NCBI GenBank assembly: GCA_028291515.1
Contig: JAQGHU010000019.1
Coordinates: 1-64,000, forward strand
DNA: 64,000 bases
Direction: 5' to 3'
DNA from: Schlesneria sp.
Lineage (GTDB): Bacteria > Planctomycetota > Planctomycetia > Planctomycetales > Planctomycetaceae
Of this stretch, positions 45,494 through 54,892 are shown piece after piece. The notes beneath the pieces were generated by a model, which worked only from the letters and a program-made list of their open reading frames with translations, searched no databases and was not told the DNA's origin. Each line of letters begins with the position of its first letter. Position 1 is the stretch's first letter. Position numbers and translations under genes: made by a program.

Positions 45494-48400
45494 TCAGGTC
45501 TGCGCTTGCAGCAAGGTATGCAGTCGTTCCAGGTCGAGTGGCTTGACCATGTGGTCATCGAATCCTGCCTCCATCGCCGCCTCGATATCTTCGGGACTAC
45601 CGTGTCCGGTGAGAGCAATCATCAGGATCTGGTCGCCCAGCCGCGCACGAACATTCTTGGCGACTCCGTAACCGTTCACGGTCGGCAAGCCCAAGTCGAC
45701 GATTGCCGCTTGTGGACGTTCGTTTACGATCAATTCGATCCCTTCTTCACCGTCTTTTGCGACTTTGACCTCATAGCCTTTCATTCTCAGGATCTTTCGC
45801 AGCATCTCGCGATTATCCGACTGATCTTCGACGATCACGACCATGTGAACCGGTCCGCACTTTCGCTGGCTATTTTGTTTTGGCCGACTCTCTGGCGAAG
45901 TCTTGGGATGCGGCCGGCCATCGACAGGGGGCGAGATCAGCGGCAATTTAACGGAGAACTCACTCCCCTTCCCTTCCCCGTCGCTATGAGCTTTGATCCT
46001 GCCGAAGTGACGTTCGACGATCGATTTCGCCAGCGAGAGTCCCACCCCCATTCCACCATCGCGATTGCGGCGCGTGCGTGACGATTGATTGAACGGTTTG
46101 AAGATCGATTCGAGTGAATCCGCAGGAATCCCGTTGCCATTGTCGATCACTTTGATCAGCACCTCAGATTTGTCAGGTTTGACCACCAATCGCACGGTAC
46201 CGCCCGTCGGCGAATACTTTGCCGCATTCACCATCAAGTTGACGACGACCTGGCTCAGTCGATGCTCGTCGCCGTAGACGAACATCGGTTCGGACGGAAG
46301 ATCTGCCATCAAGAGTTGTCCGTGTTGAGTGATCGCGGGGTTTGATGTTTCAATTGCCGCGTCGATGGCCTTTCGAAGGTCGAAGGAATTCATGCGCAGC
46401 TCGAGCTTGTTCTGCGTCATACGCGACACATCCAGCAGGTCTTCCAGCAAGCGGGCAATGTGTTTGGACTGGCGTTGAATCACAGCAGTCGCCTGCTCCT
46501 GGGCGACGGCATCTGGATGGTTTTCCAGCAGATGCGATGCGCTCAGGACTGCATTCACGGGATTGCGCAGTTCGTGCGATAGCACCGCCAGAAAGCCTTC
46601 ACGATCTTTGACCGCTTCGGCCAGCGATCTTTCGGCGCGTTTCAAGGTGTCGACATCGATCAACGTGAGCGCGACCCCTTTCACTGTTTTTTCCGAGCGA
46701 TACGGGAGTGCTCGCAGATACAGCCATCGTCCCTGGATCGTCTGGATCTCTTCTTCCAGCCGGATGCCTGAATCGAGTACGCGTTCAATCGCCGGGATCA
46801 GGTCATCGCGATTCAGATAGTGAGCGAAGTTGTCGATGCAACGACCGATGTCTTGAGGCAACAACTTGAAAATGGGGACGATCTGAGGGGTGAACTTGCG
46901 AATCCGTAGCTCTTTATCCAGAAACACCGTGGCCACGTCGGTACACTCCATTAGATTCTCCATATCTGCCGACAACTCGGTCAGTTCATAGATCTTCTTC
47001 TGGTATTCGGCATTCACTGTGTAGAGTTCTTCGTTAACCGAGTGCAACTCTTCATTGGTGCTCTGCAGTTCTTCGTTGGAAGCGATCAATTCTTCATTGG
47101 CGGCCTGTAGCTCTTCATTCGCCGTTTCCAACTCTTCGACCGTCGCCTGCAGATTTTCCTGAGCGAACCGCAGATCGCTTTCGAGTGCATCGATTCGATC
47201 TCGCGACAACGTATGGACATCGGCAGGCGCTTGACCTTTCATCGGCGAAGCGGGGGCCGATTGAGTCGGTGCGATCGTGATCAGATACTGTGCTCGAGTT
47301 GCTTTCGGATTTTCGATCGCCTCCAAGCCGACTCGGTACATCGGCGATGACTTGCTGGAATCAGCTTGCACCCCATCGTAATAGATGGGCCCTCCTTCTT
47401 TCTTGATCCGCTGCATGGCACCCATGACGGCCATGCGCAGTCCCCCTTCGAACAGTTCCAGCGCATCGGAACTGGGGCGCCCCGATTTGAGACGCAAGAA
47501 CGAATCCGCAGATCCGAAGATATGCAGAATCTGGTTGTGATCATCGATCAGGATCGCGGGCGGCATGTGTTTCGCCAGGATCCAATCGTAGGTTCGCAAC
47601 AAGACCGCGTCGACACCACCACGATTGGCCGGTGCGCTGGCGAACGACCGACCGTCCGGTCGAGGTGGGGTGAACCTGTTCAGCGGCAATGGCATCCGCA
47701 GGTTGGCGGGAAGGCGAGTATCGCGACGTTTGCGATACATCTTCCAATGACTGTCGAGTGGGTCGAATTCGTCGAGCAATTCGCCTGGTGATTCACTGGG
47801 CCCCAGGAAGAGGACGCCACCGGTTTTTAGGCCGAATTGGAATAGCGACAACGCTTTTTTCTGAGCCAACGGCTGAAAGTAGATCAGCAGATTTCGGCAC
47901 GTGATCATGTCGAGTTTGGTGAAGGGAGCATCCTTCAACAGATTGTGCGGGGCGAAGACGATCAGCTTGCGCAATTCCGGCACCACGACGTAGTTCTCGC
48001 CGTTCGGTTCGAAGTAGCGCTGCATCCGTTCCTCAGACACACCGGCAACCGAGTCCGCTCCGTATTCGCCCGTGCTGGCCAGGTCCAGCGATCTGTTATG
48101 CACGTCGGTCGCGAACAGCTTGAACGCGGGCTGGCGGCCCAGTTTGGTGAAGCACTCGTGAAGCAGGATGGCGATCGAATAAGCCTCTTCTCCTGTCGCA
48201 CAGCCCGCAACCCAGATGCGGACTTCTTCGTCTTCGCCGGCGCGTCCAACCAACTCGGGAATGATCTTCTCTTCCAACAGTTCAAAGGCGGCCGGATCGC
48301 GAAAGAAATGCGTGACCCCGATCAATAAGTCGTGATAAAGCGCGTTTAACTCGGCCGGATCGTCACTGAGGCGACTGGCGTACTCTTCGACATCAGCCGA

Positions 48401-49228
48401 TTGCCGCATTGACAGTCGCCGCTGGATACGACGGCCAACAGTGCTGGATTTGTAGTAGGAAAAGTCAATGCCGTATTCGGCGTGCAGTAACTTAAAGACC
48501 AGATCGACTCCTTCTGCCAGCAGGTCTTCCTCTTGAACCTGCTCTATTGATCCCGACTGGTCGCTCTTCACGTGGCGGATGATCGCTTCAGGAATCATCT
48601 CGGGACGCAGGACCAGATCGACAACGCCGGATTCTTGAGCGGCCATCGGCATGCCGTCAAACTTCGCGGATTCCTCGGTCTCGCAGACGACCAAGCCACC
48701 TGCTTGCCGCACATCACGAATTCCACGCGATCCATCGCTGCCACTCCCCGAGAGAACAACGGCAATGGCACGCGGCCCAGCTTCTTGAGCGAGTGAACGA
48801 AAGAAGTGGTCAATCGGCAGAGTCAATGCCTCGCGCGGTTCTTTATCACGCAAGCGAAACTGACGCCCCGACAAGATCGCTTCCTTCTTCGGTGGAATCA
48901 AGAAGATCGTATTCGGGACGACCTCCAAACCTTCCTCGGCCTGGCGAATTGGAATATCCGTTTGCCGAGCCAGCAGTTCGTCCATCACGCTGCGGAAGTC
49001 GGGTGAAAGATGCTGGACGACGACATAAGCCATGCCGCTGTCGCGAGGGACTCGTGCGAAGAGCTTCTCCAATGATTCCAACCCGCCGGCTGAGGCTCCG
49101 ATGCCAACCACGGGAAAGTCGTATTCGCCGTCAGATGCGCGACCATCACGCTCCATCTCACTATCAGGTGACGGATTGTCGGTCGACACGTTACTAGAAG
49201 TCGTTTGTTTCTGATTACTGGGATTCAT
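45494..49228 (-). CDS. CheB-CheR-PAS-histidine kinase-receiver hybrid
   Basis: About 1244 residues. The start at 49228 has GGGAGAGGG upstream. Domain order: CheB methylesterase (GIGASAGG nucleophile Ser, VVVQHLSPD His, [10 protein letters not shown] Asp) at about 40-230; CheR methyltransferase ([32 protein letters not shown]) about 240-500; a PAS region with a long coiled coil of repeated N-E-E-L heptads (about 700-790); a histidine kinase ([12 protein letters not shown]-box, [27 protein letters not shown]); and a C-terminal receiver ([13 protein letters not shown]). In this class the CheB/CheR parts are often divergent and the kinase acts in non-chemotaxis signalling. No chemoreceptor genes are adjacent. 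Confidence 0.93.
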   Translation of the reverse strand: MNPSNQKQTTSSNVSTDNPSPDSEMERDGRASDGEYDFPVVGIGASAGGLESLEKLFARVPRDSGMAYVVVQHLSPDFRSVMDELLARQTDIPIRQAEEGLEVVPNTIFLIPPKKEAILSGRQFRLRDKEPREALTLPIDHFFRSLAQEAGPRAIAVVLSGSGSDGSRGIRDVRQAGGLVVCETEESAKFDGMPMAAQESGVVDLVLRPEMIPEAIIRHVKSDQSGSIEQVQEEDLLAEGVDLVFKLLHAEYGIDFSYYKSSTVGRRIQRRLSMRQSADVEEYASRLSDDPAELNALYHDLLIGVTHFFRDPAAFELLEEKIIPELVGRAGEDEEVRIWVAGCATGEEAYSIAILLHECFTKLGRQPAFKLFATDVHNRSLDLASTGEYGADSVAGVSEERMQRYFEPNGENYVVVPELRKLIVFAPHNLLKDAPFTKLDMITCRNLLIYFQPLAQKKALSLFQFGLKTGGVLFLGPSESPGELLDEFDPLDSHWKMYRKRRDTRLPANLRMPLPLNRFTPPRPDGRSFASAPANRGGVDAVLLRTYDWILAKHMPPAILIDDHNQILHIFGSADSFLRLKSGRPSSDALELFEGGLRMAVMGAMQRIKKEGGPIYYDGVQADSSKSSPMYRVGLEAIENPKATRAQYLITIAPTQSAPASPMKGQAPADVHTLSRDRIDALESDLRFAQENLQATVEELETANEELQAANEELIASNEELQSTNEELHSVNEELYTVNAEYQKKIYELTELSADMENLMECTDVATVFLDKELRIRKFTPQIVPIFKLLPQDIGRCIDNFAHYLNRDDLIPAIERVLDSGIRLEEEIQTIQGRWLYLRALPYRSEKTVKGVALTLIDVDTLKRAERSLAEAVKDREGFLAVLSHELRNPVNAVLSASHLLENHPDAVAQEQATAVIQRQSKHIARLLEDLLDVSRMTQNKLELRMNSFDLRKAIDAAIETSNPAITQHGQLLMADLPSEPMFVYGDEHRLSQVVVNLMVNAAKYSPTGGTVRLVVKPDKSEVLIKVIDNGNGIPADSLESIFKPFNQSSRTRRNRDGGMGVGLSLAKSIVERHFGRIKAHSDGEGKGSEFSVKLPLISPPVDGRPHPKTSPESRPKQNSQRKCGPVHMVVIVEDQSDNREMLRKILRMKGYEVKVAKDGEEGIELIVNERPQAAIVDLGLPTVNGYGVAKNVRARLGDQILMIALTGHGSPEDIEAAMEAGFDDHMVKPLDLERLHTLLQAQT

Positions 49229-49488
49229 GATTTGCCCTCTCCCATCGGTTTTTGGGTCTCCGCCCAAATGAAAAGAATCAGCTCCGCCACGGCGAACGCA
49301 ACCACTGTGCCGAAGGGAAACCTGTCGACGTAACTCCAATTGCGGCGATGACTTTTCCCGGAATGTGGTAGGACATCGCACAATTTGGCTAATCTGAAAC
49401 CACTTGAAATTGATGCTCGCTCAGGCAGTAAGACAGGGCTTTGTTCGAAAGCAGACACGTCTTTTGAACGGCGGGTGGTAGAAGAAGT

Positions 49489-49572
49489 GAACCACGGAAC
49501 ACACGAGAAATAACGGCGGATGTGATGGACATCCCTTCGAAGGTTTTCCCCTTTCGTGTGTTCCGCGTGTTC
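49489..49572. repeat. Inverted repeat in the 49229-49694 gap
   Basis: Arms 49489-49510 (GAACCACGGAACACACGAGAAA) and 49552-49572 (TTTCGTGTGTTCCGCGTGTTC) are near-perfect reverse complements. The rest of the 466-base gap holds no gene; AACCACGGAACACACG-type words are a recurring intergenic repeat style in planctomycetes. Confidence 0.65.
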
Positions 49573-49694
49573 AATTTCTTGAGGATGAAGAACAGACCAC
49601 GAATCTCGCGAATTCGCACCAATCAGAATGGGCTTGTGAGAAGTCGTGGCACCAGACCTTCATGATTCCAGCGGGTAGGATCGCACACGTTCAG

Positions 49695-50333
49695 TTAGCA
49701 GTCTCTCTGGCTGAACTGATGGACAAGGCTCGGATCGGCAATCCGCTGAAATGCGGCTTCGAATTCCGGTTGCTGTATGGTGCCGAGAATCGGCTGCAGT
49801 TTGCGGAACAGATAGCCCGCATCGCTGACCAGTAACGGATAACGGAGCAACGTGACTGGAATCGCGGTATTGGAGAGCGAAAGCAACAGCTTGTAGATCT
49901 GTTCCAGTAGCACCGCTTCCTGTTGAATCGGCTGCGAGGTGTGCCACACCCCTCCGGCGATGGCGGTGCTGAAGATGTGGGTGCGCAACCGCTTGAGCAC
50001 CGTCATGGTCGACAATGCCGCGTTGGTCACGAATCGGCGACTTTCCGCAGCCGCTTGCAGATCCCGCATCGGGATCAAGACACGCTCGATCGAGATGTCG
50101 TCTCGTCCCAGGACTTCTTCGGCATAGTCACAAAACCAGGGGCTCTTCACGATATAGGGAGCGTCCGATCGACGAATATCGTGTTCCAGTCCGGCTCGAG
50201 CCGTTTGACACTTGTGCTTGGCAATGTCCTTGGGTTGATACCCTGTTTCCAGTCCCAGATGAGTCAGCAATTCCACGAGAAACGAAGTCCCGGCGCGGCC
50301 TGTCCCCGAGATCACAATGTGCTTACGCGTCAT
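49695..50333 (-). CDS. Sulfotransferase-like P-loop protein
   Basis: About 212 residues. The start at 50333 (MTRKHIVISGTGRAGTSFLVELL) has AAAGAAGAA upstream; the frame extends further upstream without a start signal. The 5'-phosphosulfate-binding P-loop is SGTGRAGTSFL, and IERVLIPMRDLQAAAESR resembles the 3'-phosphate-binding motif of PAPS-dependent sulfotransferases. YIVKSPWF matches the usual conserved K-x-P. It is shorter than most sulfotransferases (about 250-300 residues). The acceptor is unknown; sulfated polysaccharides are common in planctomycete biology, and two DUF1501 proteins in the window belong to the same chemical neighbourhood. Confidence 0.7.
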   Translation of the reverse strand: MTRKHIVISGTGRAGTSFLVELLTHLGLETGYQPKDIAKHKCQTARAGLEHDIRRSDAPYIVKSPWFCDYAEEVLGRDDISIERVLIPMRDLQAAAESRRFVTNAALSTMTVLKRLRTHIFSTAIAGGVWHTSQPIQQEAVLLEQIYKLLLSLSNTAIPVTLLRYPLLVSDAGYLFRKLQPILGTIQQPEFEAAFQRIADPSLVHQFSQRDC

Positions 50334-51006
50334 GAGTTCTTCTTTACCTCTTGCGCGAATTGCATTCGCCGCCCTGACTCTGCAACGAAAATGCGACTGC
50401 GGTTCGTCAATCGTAATTGAGAACTCCGCATTGCCTGAATGTCCGACGATATTGGCGTTAAACGAAATCAGGACTGCAGCTTCCACGCTCGAATTGCAGA
50501 ATTCAGGCAAACCTCAGGTCGGGAGTCACAAGGTCGCAGAACGGGACTGAAATTAAGTTCGCATGAGTAGCAATCAATATCTCTTGCTGGTTTTCGAATG
50601 CGCCGACCAGTTCGTTTATGTGCCAAACGGGTTCGGAAGCCAAAGGATCGAAGTGGTCAATTTCAGTCCCTAGTGGGTTGCCCGCCATCACTCTTATGCT
50701 CGCCGTTAGCCCCCTGTGTCACTGGTAAAGTGGTATCTGCCTATTCGTGAGAGAGAGGCGGAAAGGTCTTGTTGGACGCGACTTCTGGTAGGAGCAATCG
50801 TGTCCACACGACTCGTAACATGGCGTTTCGTTCGAGCGCTCACGTCGGGCATTTGTCCGAACCAGGGTGGGCGAATCTGCAACCAATTCGATTGGCACGC
50901 GGATTGCCTTCACAGTCACCCGAGGGATCGAGAGGTTATGTGTCGCTGAAGATCGTGAGATCAAGAGCTACTTTCTCGACGCTATTCGAACGCCAAGGAG
51001 TGCATC
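50334..51006. other. Divergent intergenic region
   Basis: About 670 bases between the sulfotransferase-like gene and the CsbD operon, which are transcribed away from each other. It must contain both promoters. An AAGGAG ribosome site for the CsbD gene is at 50996-51001. No repeat or RNA was recognised. Confidence 0.4.
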
Positions 51007-51459
51007 ATGCTCAACCAGCAAACACTGTCGGGAAATTGGAACGATATCAAGGGTAAGATTCGTAAGAAGTGGGGACAGTTGTCCAATGACGATGTCCAAG
51101 TTTTCAATGGCAATGTCGATCAGCTGATCGGCATGATCCAGACCAAGACCGGCGAAGCCCGCAACAATGTGGAACGCTTCCTGGAAGAGGCGACCAGCAA
51201 TGGTGCCGCCGGCGTGAACCAGGCCGCAGAGGCGGTTCGCAATTATGCAACGGGTGCCGCGACACAGGCTCGCGACTATGCCGGTCAGGCGATGGAAGCT
51301 GTCGAGCAACGCTCGCAACAAGCTTACGACTCCGTTCGACAAGGTTACTCGGAAGCGGAAGATACCATTCGAAGTCGCCCTGCCGAATCAGTTGCCATCT
51401 GCTTCGGTGCCGGAGTGCTGACCGGACTGCTGCTGGCCCTGACGTTCCGTAACCGCTAA
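51007..51459 (+). CDS. CsbD-like stress protein with DUF883-type tail
   Basis: 150 residues. The N-terminus is a CsbD domain (LSGNWNDIKGKIRKKWGQLSNDDVQVFNGNVDQLIGMIQTKTGE), a stress-induced four-helix module. It continues into an amphipathic coil (AAEAVRNYATGAATQARDYAGQAM) and a C-terminal DUF883/ElaB-like membrane helix (SVAICFGAGVLTGLLLALTFRNR). This ties CsbD to the membrane in one polypeptide. A strong AAGGAG site precedes it. First of three similar small genes on the + strand. Confidence 0.85.
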   Translation: MLNQQTLSGNWNDIKGKIRKKWGQLSNDDVQVFNGNVDQLIGMIQTKTGEARNNVERFLEEATSNGAAGVNQAAEAVRNYATGAATQARDYAGQAMEAVEQRSQQAYDSVRQGYSEAEDTIRSRPAESVAICFGAGVLTGLLLALTFRNR

Positions 51460-51512
51460 GCCAAACGGACGCTGACCAGTCAGTTGTTTCCCAACTCCTG
51501 AATAAGGAATGC

Positions 51513-51755
51513 ATGATGATTGCCAGTATACCCACCTCACGTGACATGAATGAGTTTGCCACAGAGGCTCAAGAATGTGCATCGGGCATGGTCCGTGAAA
51601 ATCCGGCCCTGTCCATGCTTGTCGTATTCAGTGTTGGGATCGGCGTTGGGGCATTGATCGGTGAGGCCGTGTCGATAACGCGTGCTCGACCGAGTGCCAC
51701 CATGGCTGAACGCATTGGTCGCCAGATTTGCGACACGCTGAATATCAAGTTCTAA
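51513..51755 (+). CDS. Small DUF883-like membrane protein
   Basis: 80 residues. An amphipathic N-terminal segment (NEFATEAQECASGMVRENPALS) precedes one helix (MLVVFSVGIGVGALIGEAVS) and a short basic tail. Like ElaB/YqjD-type proteins that link ribosomes or stress responses to the membrane, though the match is loose. An AAGGAA site precedes the ATG pair at 51513/51516; the gap to the CsbD gene is 53 bases. Confidence 0.65.
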   Translation: MMIASIPTSRDMNEFATEAQECASGMVRENPALSMLVVFSVGIGVGALIGEAVSITRARPSATMAERIGRQICDTLNIKF

Positions 51756-51813
51756 GTGGCGAGTTGGCCGATGCAGTCTCAGCTACTGTAGCTTCGATGT
51801 TAAAGGAAGAATC

Positions 51814-52005
51814 ATGAGTCGATCACATTCCACGGCCCGCCGATTTGAAGACAGACCCTCTTCCTCGCGCGAGCGGGCCGTCCAGCAGCCTCTGGATGAC
51901 TTTGTCGCCTATCTCAGGAAGTATGCTCGCCAGGAACCTGAAGTCGCCGCCTGCGTTTGTCTTGGCGTCGGTTTCATCCTGGGTTGGAAACTGAAACCCT
52001 GGTGA
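51814..52005 (+). CDS. Very small membrane-anchored protein (DUF883-like)
   Basis: 63 residues, a charged N-terminal half (RRFEDRPSSSRERAVQQPLDDFVAYLRKYARQEPEVA) with a C-terminal helix (ACVCLGVGFILGWKLKPW). The AAAGGAAG ribosome site is strong. It closes the three-gene stress unit and shares the pattern of an R-x-x-P-E-x-A segment before the helix with the two preceding genes, suggesting duplication of a DUF883-type tail. Confidence 0.65.
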   Translation: MSRSHSTARRFEDRPSSSRERAVQQPLDDFVAYLRKYARQEPEVAACVCLGVGFILGWKLKPW

Positions 52006-52105
52006 TAGAAGCTCCAGTTTTTAATAGAAGCAGCCCGGTCGGCATTTGCGTTGATCGGGTTGTTTCGTTTTCTGAGGTGATTTCTAAGGCTTGGGAGCCA
52101 GCAAC

Positions 52106-52137
52106 AAAAAACGCCCCACGAGCAATCGCGGGGCGTT
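52106..52137 (-). terminator. Intrinsic terminator, leftward
   Basis: Read on the minus strand: AACGCCCC, a 12-base loop, GGGGCGTT, then six T (A 52106-52111 on the + strand). It fits a leftward transcript ending here, although no leftward gene is found in 52138-52423. Confidence 0.75.
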
Positions 52138-53073
52138 CCGCCAGTCTGGTGAGGGTCCACTACTGGCTTGCTCGCTGGTACACCCCTGAAGGTCTGCGTG
52201 GACATTCCATTCAAGAGGCATGTCAGCGGGTTTGATGTGTTACTGAAATTGTTCCGGGAACCCGGTGGCCGTCAAGCAACTGTTTCTACTTGCTCGCGAT
52301 TTATCTACGCTTGCTCGGTGAAGCGAGTCGAACACATCGAGACTTGAAGAGATTAGCGGGATCCATCAAGAGCGCAATGGAATCCTCCTCGCTCCAACAA
52401 GCCCGTCCTAGAGAGTACTCCGTAAAAAAAGCCCCCGCACAGAGCGCGAGGGCCTTTGGTCCCATCCCACAAAACAAGATTGTGGATCATCCTCCTTTTC
52501 GAGGGATGGGGGTCACTAGGGTAGCGAGCCTTGTGACTTCGTTGTTTCCCAATGCAATTGTTAAGGCACCCACCTTACAGTCAATGGCCTGTAGGCAGCG
52601 ATTTGGAATTCATCCGACTTCCCCATCGACTTGATTCCCATTTGCCAGCATCTCGGACCAGGGACAACGTGTTTGAAGTTCATCGGTCCCTCATGCCAGT
52701 TCAGGTCCGCTCTCGCGCGCTCGCCTGCTCCGCCAGGGCGACATTTTCAGAGGTCTTTCGTCCCGGTATCCGCCACCGCATTGGCAAAGGAGTTCGGCAT
52801 TTCGGGATGTCGGCTTTGGGCAAAGTCTGCAATCGCCATCAGACCCACGTCCGCATCGTAGCTACTACGACGCAGCGTGCCTTAGGCAAGCGTGTACGCC
52901 AACCCGCCCCTACCGAGGATGACGAAGCGGATCTAGAAGAAGTGCGGATCTCTCGGCTTCAGGGCTCCGATAGGAACCCAGGAAGTCCCGTTTACCATCT
53001 CTCGTCAGTGGGATACCAATTCCGCGCGTTCTTTCTAAATCACTTCCAGGAATACACCGCCTTTTGAACCTGG
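52138..53073. other. Gene-free region with possible small RNAs
   Basis: About 935 bases without a supported gene. On the minus strand it contains two ends marked by terminators (52106-52137 and 52424-52454) and a hairpin ATCCACAA-tcttg-TTTTGTGGGAT (about 52466-52487). The right part is where a long 3' untranslated tail of the serpin gene would lie. A small RNA in 52138-52423 is possible but not shown. Confidence 0.4.
52424..52454 (-). terminator. Intrinsic terminator, leftward
   Basis: On the minus strand GCCCTCGC, loop GCTCTGT, GCGGGGGC (one mismatch), followed by seven T. It could end the serpin transcript after a long 3' tail (about 620 bases) or end a separate small RNA. Confidence 0.7.
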
Positions 53074-54759
53074 TCAGGGAGCGACTGTAGACTTTGGGTC
53101 ACTAATCGATCCAGCAAACATCACCGTTTTGCTTGTCCCATCCACGACGAAAAACAGAAATGGACGATCGATATTAACTTCCGGAGGTGCACTCAATGAA
53201 CCGATGACTGCCGCCGTCACGGCCGTGGCAACGCTGCCGGACTCGTCGACTTTGAATTGTGTCCGTTGTTCGATCTCTTTTACGTATTGGGGTCCGTTGA
53301 GACCCAGAACATCGAACAAGCCATTTTTCGGACTGAACAGAGACTTCAAACCAAGCTTGGTCATTGTCTGCTTCACTGACTGCTTGTGTTCAAAAGTAAA
53401 CTTAGGAAGCCGTAGCGTGATATGCTGGGTTTGCACTTTGAGAACCGACTCGATCAGATTGCTGAGTTGACTCGCATCTGCTCGTGGACTTTTGACTGCA
53501 TCCGAGAGCTTTCCGTTCGGCATCACAGCAATAAAGTGCTGGTTTCCTGATCCGTACGGGATTGCCACCGACGTGAATGGATCGGAATCATCCTTTGATT
53601 TCAGCACCGCGAACCGGCCGGTTACGGTCATCGTCTCTCGTTGGACTTTTGTTCCGTCTGGCAATTCGAACATTCGAAGTGCAGTTCGATCATTTCGGAA
53701 GCGATTCGCCCAGACATTTCGAAACTTGCTGACGTTGAGTATCGCGACTTCGCTTCCACTCTCGTCCAGCAGTTGTTTCACTTTTGGCAGCAACGCGGCA
53801 GAACCACTTCGCTCCAACCACTCCGACATGCCTTTTTGGCCTTCACCGGAATTCGAGATGATCCCGATTCCAGCATCAACCGCCAGCGCCAGCCCTTCTT
53901 TGGAAGGTGACACCATCCCCGGTAGCAGAACGGCAGTTTCAGTTATCAATTGAGGCCGGTCTGAAGCTTGAGTTGCAGCGATGCTCAGGTCTCGTTCGAT
54001 TGCGAGTGCGCCCTTCTGCTTAAGAAGCAACTCGATCATGGCCTGACGAGACAAACTTGGCTGATCAGGTGTGGTTAGTTTGTCGCCGGCGCGTAAACCC
54101 ATCTGATAGGCGGGACTATCTCTAAACACAGTGGTGATTCGCCCCTGATCAGAAAGGACCAGGCCAAAGGTGCTTACCTGCAGCTCAAGTGGCGAAACCG
54201 GTCCACTGATTAAGCGCCGAAGCTCATCGCGGCCGGACAAATACCTTTTTGCCCCTGTCTCTATTGGTGGAATCCCCAGAACCTTAGCAATCTCCCCATC
54301 GTCGCCACTTCCGGACAATGCACCTATCGCTAACATGATCTCCAACGTCGCGAGAGGACAAGACAATGAATTCCCGCTGCCGCCGGCCGCTTCACGAAGC
54401 CCTTCGACGGCAATGTTCAACATTGCAAGTCGTGCCCATTCTGCGGTTGATGGCTTCGTAGATCGAACGAAGCTGTTCGCCTCGATATACCCACGTTCTT
54501 CTTTACCACTTAAATCCAGCTTAACTTCAACCCAGCCTGGGCTATCTCCAATCTTTTCAACGGACTGCCCGACTTGCAGCTTTGAAACAACCTTTCCTTG
54601 TAAACGAACTTCCAACGGACCCACTACCACTGTGAACGGTTCGCCAGCACACGATAGGCCAGACACTCCTAGGCCAACGCACGCTATCAGAACTCGCACT
54701 GTCCTTTCCCATTGCGTGGCCTTCATCTTCAATTCGCCAGAACATTTCGTGTATCCCAT
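53074..54759 (-). CDS. Exported serpin with SH3-like head and inserted PDZ domain
   Basis: About 561 residues. Start 54759 has GGAG upstream; 54726 is an alternative. After a signal peptide (VRVLIACVGLGVSGLSCAG), residues 42-97 resemble a bacterial SH3 domain. The serpin fold is then seen around 105-180 (NSLSCPLATLEIMLAIGALSG) and 300-561, with LRLPKFTFEHKQSV, the hinge VDESGSVATAVTA and the C-terminal RPFLFFVVDGTSKTVMFAGSISDPK. Residues 190-262 between them (GLVLSDQGRITTVFRDSPAYQMGLRAGDKL) form a PDZ-type domain inside the serpin fold. Counting from hinge Glu 506 as P17, P1-P1' is Leu 522-Ser 523, so a chymotrypsin- or elastase-like target is predicted. Third gene of the leftward unit. Confidence 0.85.
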   Translation of the reverse strand: MGYTKCSGELKMKATQWERTVRVLIACVGLGVSGLSCAGEPFTVVVGPLEVRLQGKVVSKLQVGQSVEKIGDSPGWVEVKLDLSGKEERGYIEANSFVRSTKPSTAEWARLAMLNIAVEGLREAAGGSGNSLSCPLATLEIMLAIGALSGSGDDGEIAKVLGIPPIETGAKRYLSGRDELRRLISGPVSPLELQVSTFGLVLSDQGRITTVFRDSPAYQMGLRAGDKLTTPDQPSLSRQAMIELLLKQKGALAIERDLSIAATQASDRPQLITETAVLLPGMVSPSKEGLALAVDAGIGIISNSGEGQKGMSEWLERSGSAALLPKVKQLLDESGSEVAILNVSKFRNVWANRFRNDRTALRMFELPDGTKVQRETMTVTGRFAVLKSKDDSDPFTSVAIPYGSGNQHFIAVMPNGKLSDAVKSPRADASQLSNLIESVLKVQTQHITLRLPKFTFEHKQSVKQTMTKLGLKSLFSPKNGLFDVLGLNGPQYVKEIEQRTQFKVDESGSVATAVTAAVIGSLSAPPEVNIDRPFLFFVVDGTSKTVMFAGSISDPKSTVAP

Positions 54760-54892
54760 TTGAGATCTCCGTATGCACATCGCTTCCGGACGATATCACT
54801 CGTCGCTGTCGTAGTACCACAGGCCTTTAGTCGCGAATATGCAATGCAACTCGCGTCGAACACTCTCGTCCACCTCAAATAGAAAGCTGGCA

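Noticed and set aside
52552-53067. 171-residue rightward open frame
   Set aside because: No family resemblance, unusual composition and no ribosome site; it lies opposite the likely 3' tail of the serpin unit.
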